DNA from: Marimicrobium sp913061115
GTDB lineage: Bacteria; Pseudomonadota; Gammaproteobacteria; Pseudomonadales; Halieaceae
Direction of reading: 5' to 3'
DNA: 64,000 bases
NCBI RefSeq assembly: GCF_047729875.1
Contig: NZ_CP159826.1
Span: 2,480,001 to 2,544,000 of the forward strand
Shown here: piece after piece, positions 61,740-64,000 of the stretch
Numbering within the stretch: the first letter of the stretch is position 1
Layout of the letters: each line of letters starts with the position of its first letter
Notes under the pieces: generated by a model
Told to the model about the DNA's origin: nothing
What the model saw: only the letters and a program-made list of their open reading frames with translations
Database searches by the model: none
Made by a program: the position numbers and the translations under genes

Positions 61740-63335
61740 GTGACGTTCATGCAGAAACTATTTTGGTTTATTGCTCTGGTACTTTTCCCAGCCTCTATCT
61801 ATATAGCATCCAGTCATTGGGCCCCAGCTCACGTCATCTCCCTCATTCTTGGACTGTACGTGGTGGTTGGTATACATGATTTATGGTTCAGTCCTCACAC
61901 GCTAAATCGACTGTATCCAGTGGCGGCCTATATGCGTTACGCGCTGGAGTTTATCCGCCCGGAAATTCGCCAATACTTTATCGCCGGCGATACCGAAGAA
62001 CTGCCCTTCAATAGAGAGGAGCGTGATCTCGTTTACCGCAGAGCGCAGGGGCTGGACGACACCCAACCTTTCGGCACCGCACATGACATCACGCAAGCAG
62101 GCTGGTTAGGCGCTGCACACTCGATCGCACCGACCGAGGTGCTCGAGGAATCTAAACGTGTGTTGATTGGTGGCGACCAGTGCACCCAACCCTACAATGC
62201 TGCGCGCCTGAATTGCTCCGCCATGAGCTTCGGTGCACTCAGTGCCAACGCCATTATGGCAATCAACAAGGGCGCAAAGCTGGGCGGTTTCTACCATAAC
62301 ACCGGCGAAGGAGGCTTCAGCCCCTATCATCGACAGGGTGGCGACATCGTCTGGCAGATCGGTACTGGCTATTTTGGCTGTCGCTTACCTGATGGCGGAT
62401 TCGATTCAGAATCATTCAAAGCCTCAGCCACGCTTGACCAGGTCAAGATGATTGAAATAAAAGTATCACAGGGTGCAAAGCCATCTCATGGCGGCGTGCT
62501 ACCCGCGGCCAAGGTATCGAGCGAAATTGCCCAAATCAGACTGGTCCCTATGGGTGAAGATGTGATCTCACCGCCTGGACACAGAGAGTTCAGCACCCCA
62601 AAAGGTCTGCTGAATTTTGTGACTAAACTCAGGGAGTTGAGTGGCGGAAAACCCGTGGGCTTTAAATTGTGCATTGGTCGCAAGTATGAATTTTTAGCCA
62701 TTTGTAAAGCCATGCTCGAGACCGGCATTACGCCCGACTTCATCACAGTCGATGGCGCCGAGGGAGGCACCGGCGCAGCACCAGTAGAGTTCAGCAATCG
62801 ACTAGGGGTTCCCTGTCTGGAAGGCACAAACTTCGTGCACAACTGCCTAGTCGGCACGGGCCTGCGTGGAAAAATTCGCATCATTTCGTCGGCAAAGACA
62901 GCAACTGGCTTTGACATAGTCACCAAGTTGGCGATTGGCGCTGACGCTGTTAATGCAGCCCGCACCATAATGCTGGCGCTAGGCTGCCTTCAATCTCAGG
63001 CCTGCAACACCAACAAATGTCCTACCGGTATCGCCACGCAGGATCCAGTGCGCGGAAAGGCATTGGACGTAGAGAGTCGACACAAGCGGGTTGCCAGTTT
63101 TCAGCAGCGCACACTGCGGTCAGCCTTCGAAATCATCGGCGCAATGGGTCTTGACGACCCCAAAAAAATGTTTCCTCATTTGATCTGGCGGCGCGGCGCA
63201 AATGGCATCAACCAACATTTTGACGACGTTTTTCCACCTCTTGCAGCGAATGTTTTATTGAGTGATGTTGTGCCAGACGACTGGGCCCGCGACTGGGAAT
63301 TAGCTTCGGCCGATACGTTTGCGCCTCAGTTGTGA
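61740..63335 (+). CDS. Glutamate-synthase-like FMN oxidoreductase, membrane-anchored
   Basis: 531 residues from GTG with AAGGAG 8 bases upstream. Two N-terminal spans (about 5-50), then a GltB2-type TIM barrel with NCSAMSFGALSANAIMAINK, NTGEGGFSPYHRQGGD, GGTGAAPVEFSNRLGVPC and the cysteine set CLQSQACNTNKCPTGIATQDP for an iron-sulfur cluster. It lacks the glutaminase domain, so it is not ordinary GOGAT. Physiological substrate unknown. Confidence 0.88.
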   Translation: MTFMQKLFWFIALVLFPASIYIASSHWAPAHVISLILGLYVVVGIHDLWFSPHTLNRLYPVAAYMRYALEFIRPEIRQYFIAGDTEELPFNREERDLVYRRAQGLDDTQPFGTAHDITQAGWLGAAHSIAPTEVLEESKRVLIGGDQCTQPYNAARLNCSAMSFGALSANAIMAINKGAKLGGFYHNTGEGGFSPYHRQGGDIVWQIGTGYFGCRLPDGGFDSESFKASATLDQVKMIEIKVSQGAKPSHGGVLPAAKVSSEIAQIRLVPMGEDVISPPGHREFSTPKGLLNFVTKLRELSGGKPVGFKLCIGRKYEFLAICKAMLETGITPDFITVDGAEGGTGAAPVEFSNRLGVPCLEGTNFVHNCLVGTGLRGKIRIISSAKTATGFDIVTKLAIGADAVNAARTIMLALGCLQSQACNTNKCPTGIATQDPVRGKALDVESRHKRVASFQQRTLRSAFEIIGAMGLDDPKKMFPHLIWRRGANGINQHFDDVFPPLAANVLLSDVVPDDWARDWELASADTFAPQL

Positions 63336-63480
63336 GTGCATTCCTCTGGTGTCATTCTATTTTAGTGTTTAGCGTCTTGGACATTGCATAGGCACTGGCG
63401 AGAGAACCTATCAAACGTGACGCGGTGGAGGGGACATTGTTTAATGGGCATTGCGATCAGCGCTCGATGAAAATACCCCT

Positions 63481-64000
63481 CTAGCTGACTTTTACCACCA
63501 GCTTTCCGAAATTTTGACCGGAAAAAAGACCGAGAAATGCCTGTGGCGCATTTTCCAGACCATCGACAATATCCTCTCGGTATTTAATTTTCCCCGCGGC
63601 AAGCCAATTGCTCATGTCGCCGATAAAAGCCGGAATACGGTCACGGTAGTTGCTCACAATAAAGCCCTGCATTTTCAGGCTGCGCTGTAGAATAAGCCCT
63701 TGAAGCAGCGACATGCGGTCAGGCCCGGAAGGCAACTCGGTCAGATTGTATTGTGAAATCAAACCGCAGATCGGCACCCGTGCAAAATTATTGAGCAGCG
63801 GCATGACCGCTTCCCAAGAACTGCCACCCACGTTTTCGAAATAGACATCAACACCATCCGGACAGGCCGTGGCCAACTGAGCTGCCAAATCATCGTCATA
63901 GTGACTCACACAGGCGTCGTAACCCAACACGTCTACTGCATAGGCACACTTCTCTTTCGCACCCGCAATACCCACCACACGACAGCCTTTGAGTTTTGCA
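63481..64000 (-). CDS. NADP-dependent MDR oxidoreductase, cut by right edge
   Basis: C-terminal part of a zinc-free medium-chain dehydrogenase/reductase. The visible frame starts AKLKGCRVVGIAGAKEKC (NADP-binding fold) and includes DVYFENVGGSSWEAV, FARVPICGLISQYN and the end FSGQNFGKLVVKVS. The type is the leukotriene-B4 dehydrogenase/CurA-like alkenal reductase. About half the protein lies outside the window. Confidence 0.88.
   Translation of the reverse strand, partial: AKLKGCRVVGIAGAKEKCAYAVDVLGYDACVSHYDDDLAAQLATACPDGVDVYFENVGGSSWEAVMPLLNNFARVPICGLISQYNLTELPSGPDRMSLLQGLILQRSLKMQGFIVSNYRDRIPAFIGDMSNWLAAGKIKYREDIVDGLENAPQAFLGLFSGQNFGKLVVKVS

Overview
The window reads as chromosomal DNA of a marine-type gammaproteobacterium. 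The housekeeping order (xerD-dsbC-alaC-hom-thrC-recJ-prfB-lysS, and ffh/rpsP-rimM-trmD-rplS next to ypjD and corB) is the gammaproteobacterial one. The lapD-lapG pair and the PEP-CTERM/exosortase-associated genes suggest a relative of the Halieaceae (OM60/NOR5) or a nearby family. This placement is inference from gene content, not a database match.

Region by region. 1-3.2 kb: guaB-guaA (minus strand), with guaA cut by the window edge. 3.3-9.6 kb: xseA, a Crp-type regulator, and a signalling operon (REC-nucleotide cyclase, CheY-like receiver, membrane histidine kinase) facing a lipoprotein gene. 9.7-20.2 kb: amino-acid, translation and repair genes on the minus strand, including prfB with its programmed +1 frameshift. 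20.2-24 kb: rplS-trmD-rimM-rpsP and ffh. 23.8-26 kb: ypjD and corB. 26-29.9 kb: a tightly overlapped minus-strand run from queA and tgt to a DUF1289 gene. 29.9-30.5 kb: an acidic repeat protein and tRNA-Leu(CAA).

30.5-39.0 kb is a genomic island. The last 25 bases of tRNA-Leu are repeated exactly at 38972-38996. The first gene after the tRNA is the N-terminal stub of a tyrosine recombinase. Inside are a multi-pass membrane protein, an orphan LuxR-type HTH protein, a fragment of dprA, and three paralogous secreted proteins made of BspA-like 22-residue leucine-rich repeats, each ending in an IPTL-CTERM-like sorting tail. The largest carries an exact 672-bp in-frame tandem duplication plus part of a third copy.

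39-51.8 kb is a cell-surface region. After an AT-rich methyltransferase come the c-di-GMP receptor LapD and its periplasmic protease LapG, then an exosortase-associated module: acyl carrier protein, UDP-sugar dehydrogenase, histidine kinase PrsK, sigma-54 activator PrsR, an AMP-dependent acyl ligase and a PLP-dependent decarboxylase. A good sigma-54 promoter precedes a small membrane protein just downstream and may be a PrsR target. No exosortase is in the window.

51.8-64 kb: a DUF3144 gene, recQ, a class I-like HMG-CoA reductase, arfB, then an accessory stretch (NTF2-like, DUF1214, ThuA-like, DUF7064-like, HSL-type esterase, L,D-transpeptidase, glutamate-synthase-like flavoprotein, and an MDR oxidoreductase cut by the right edge).
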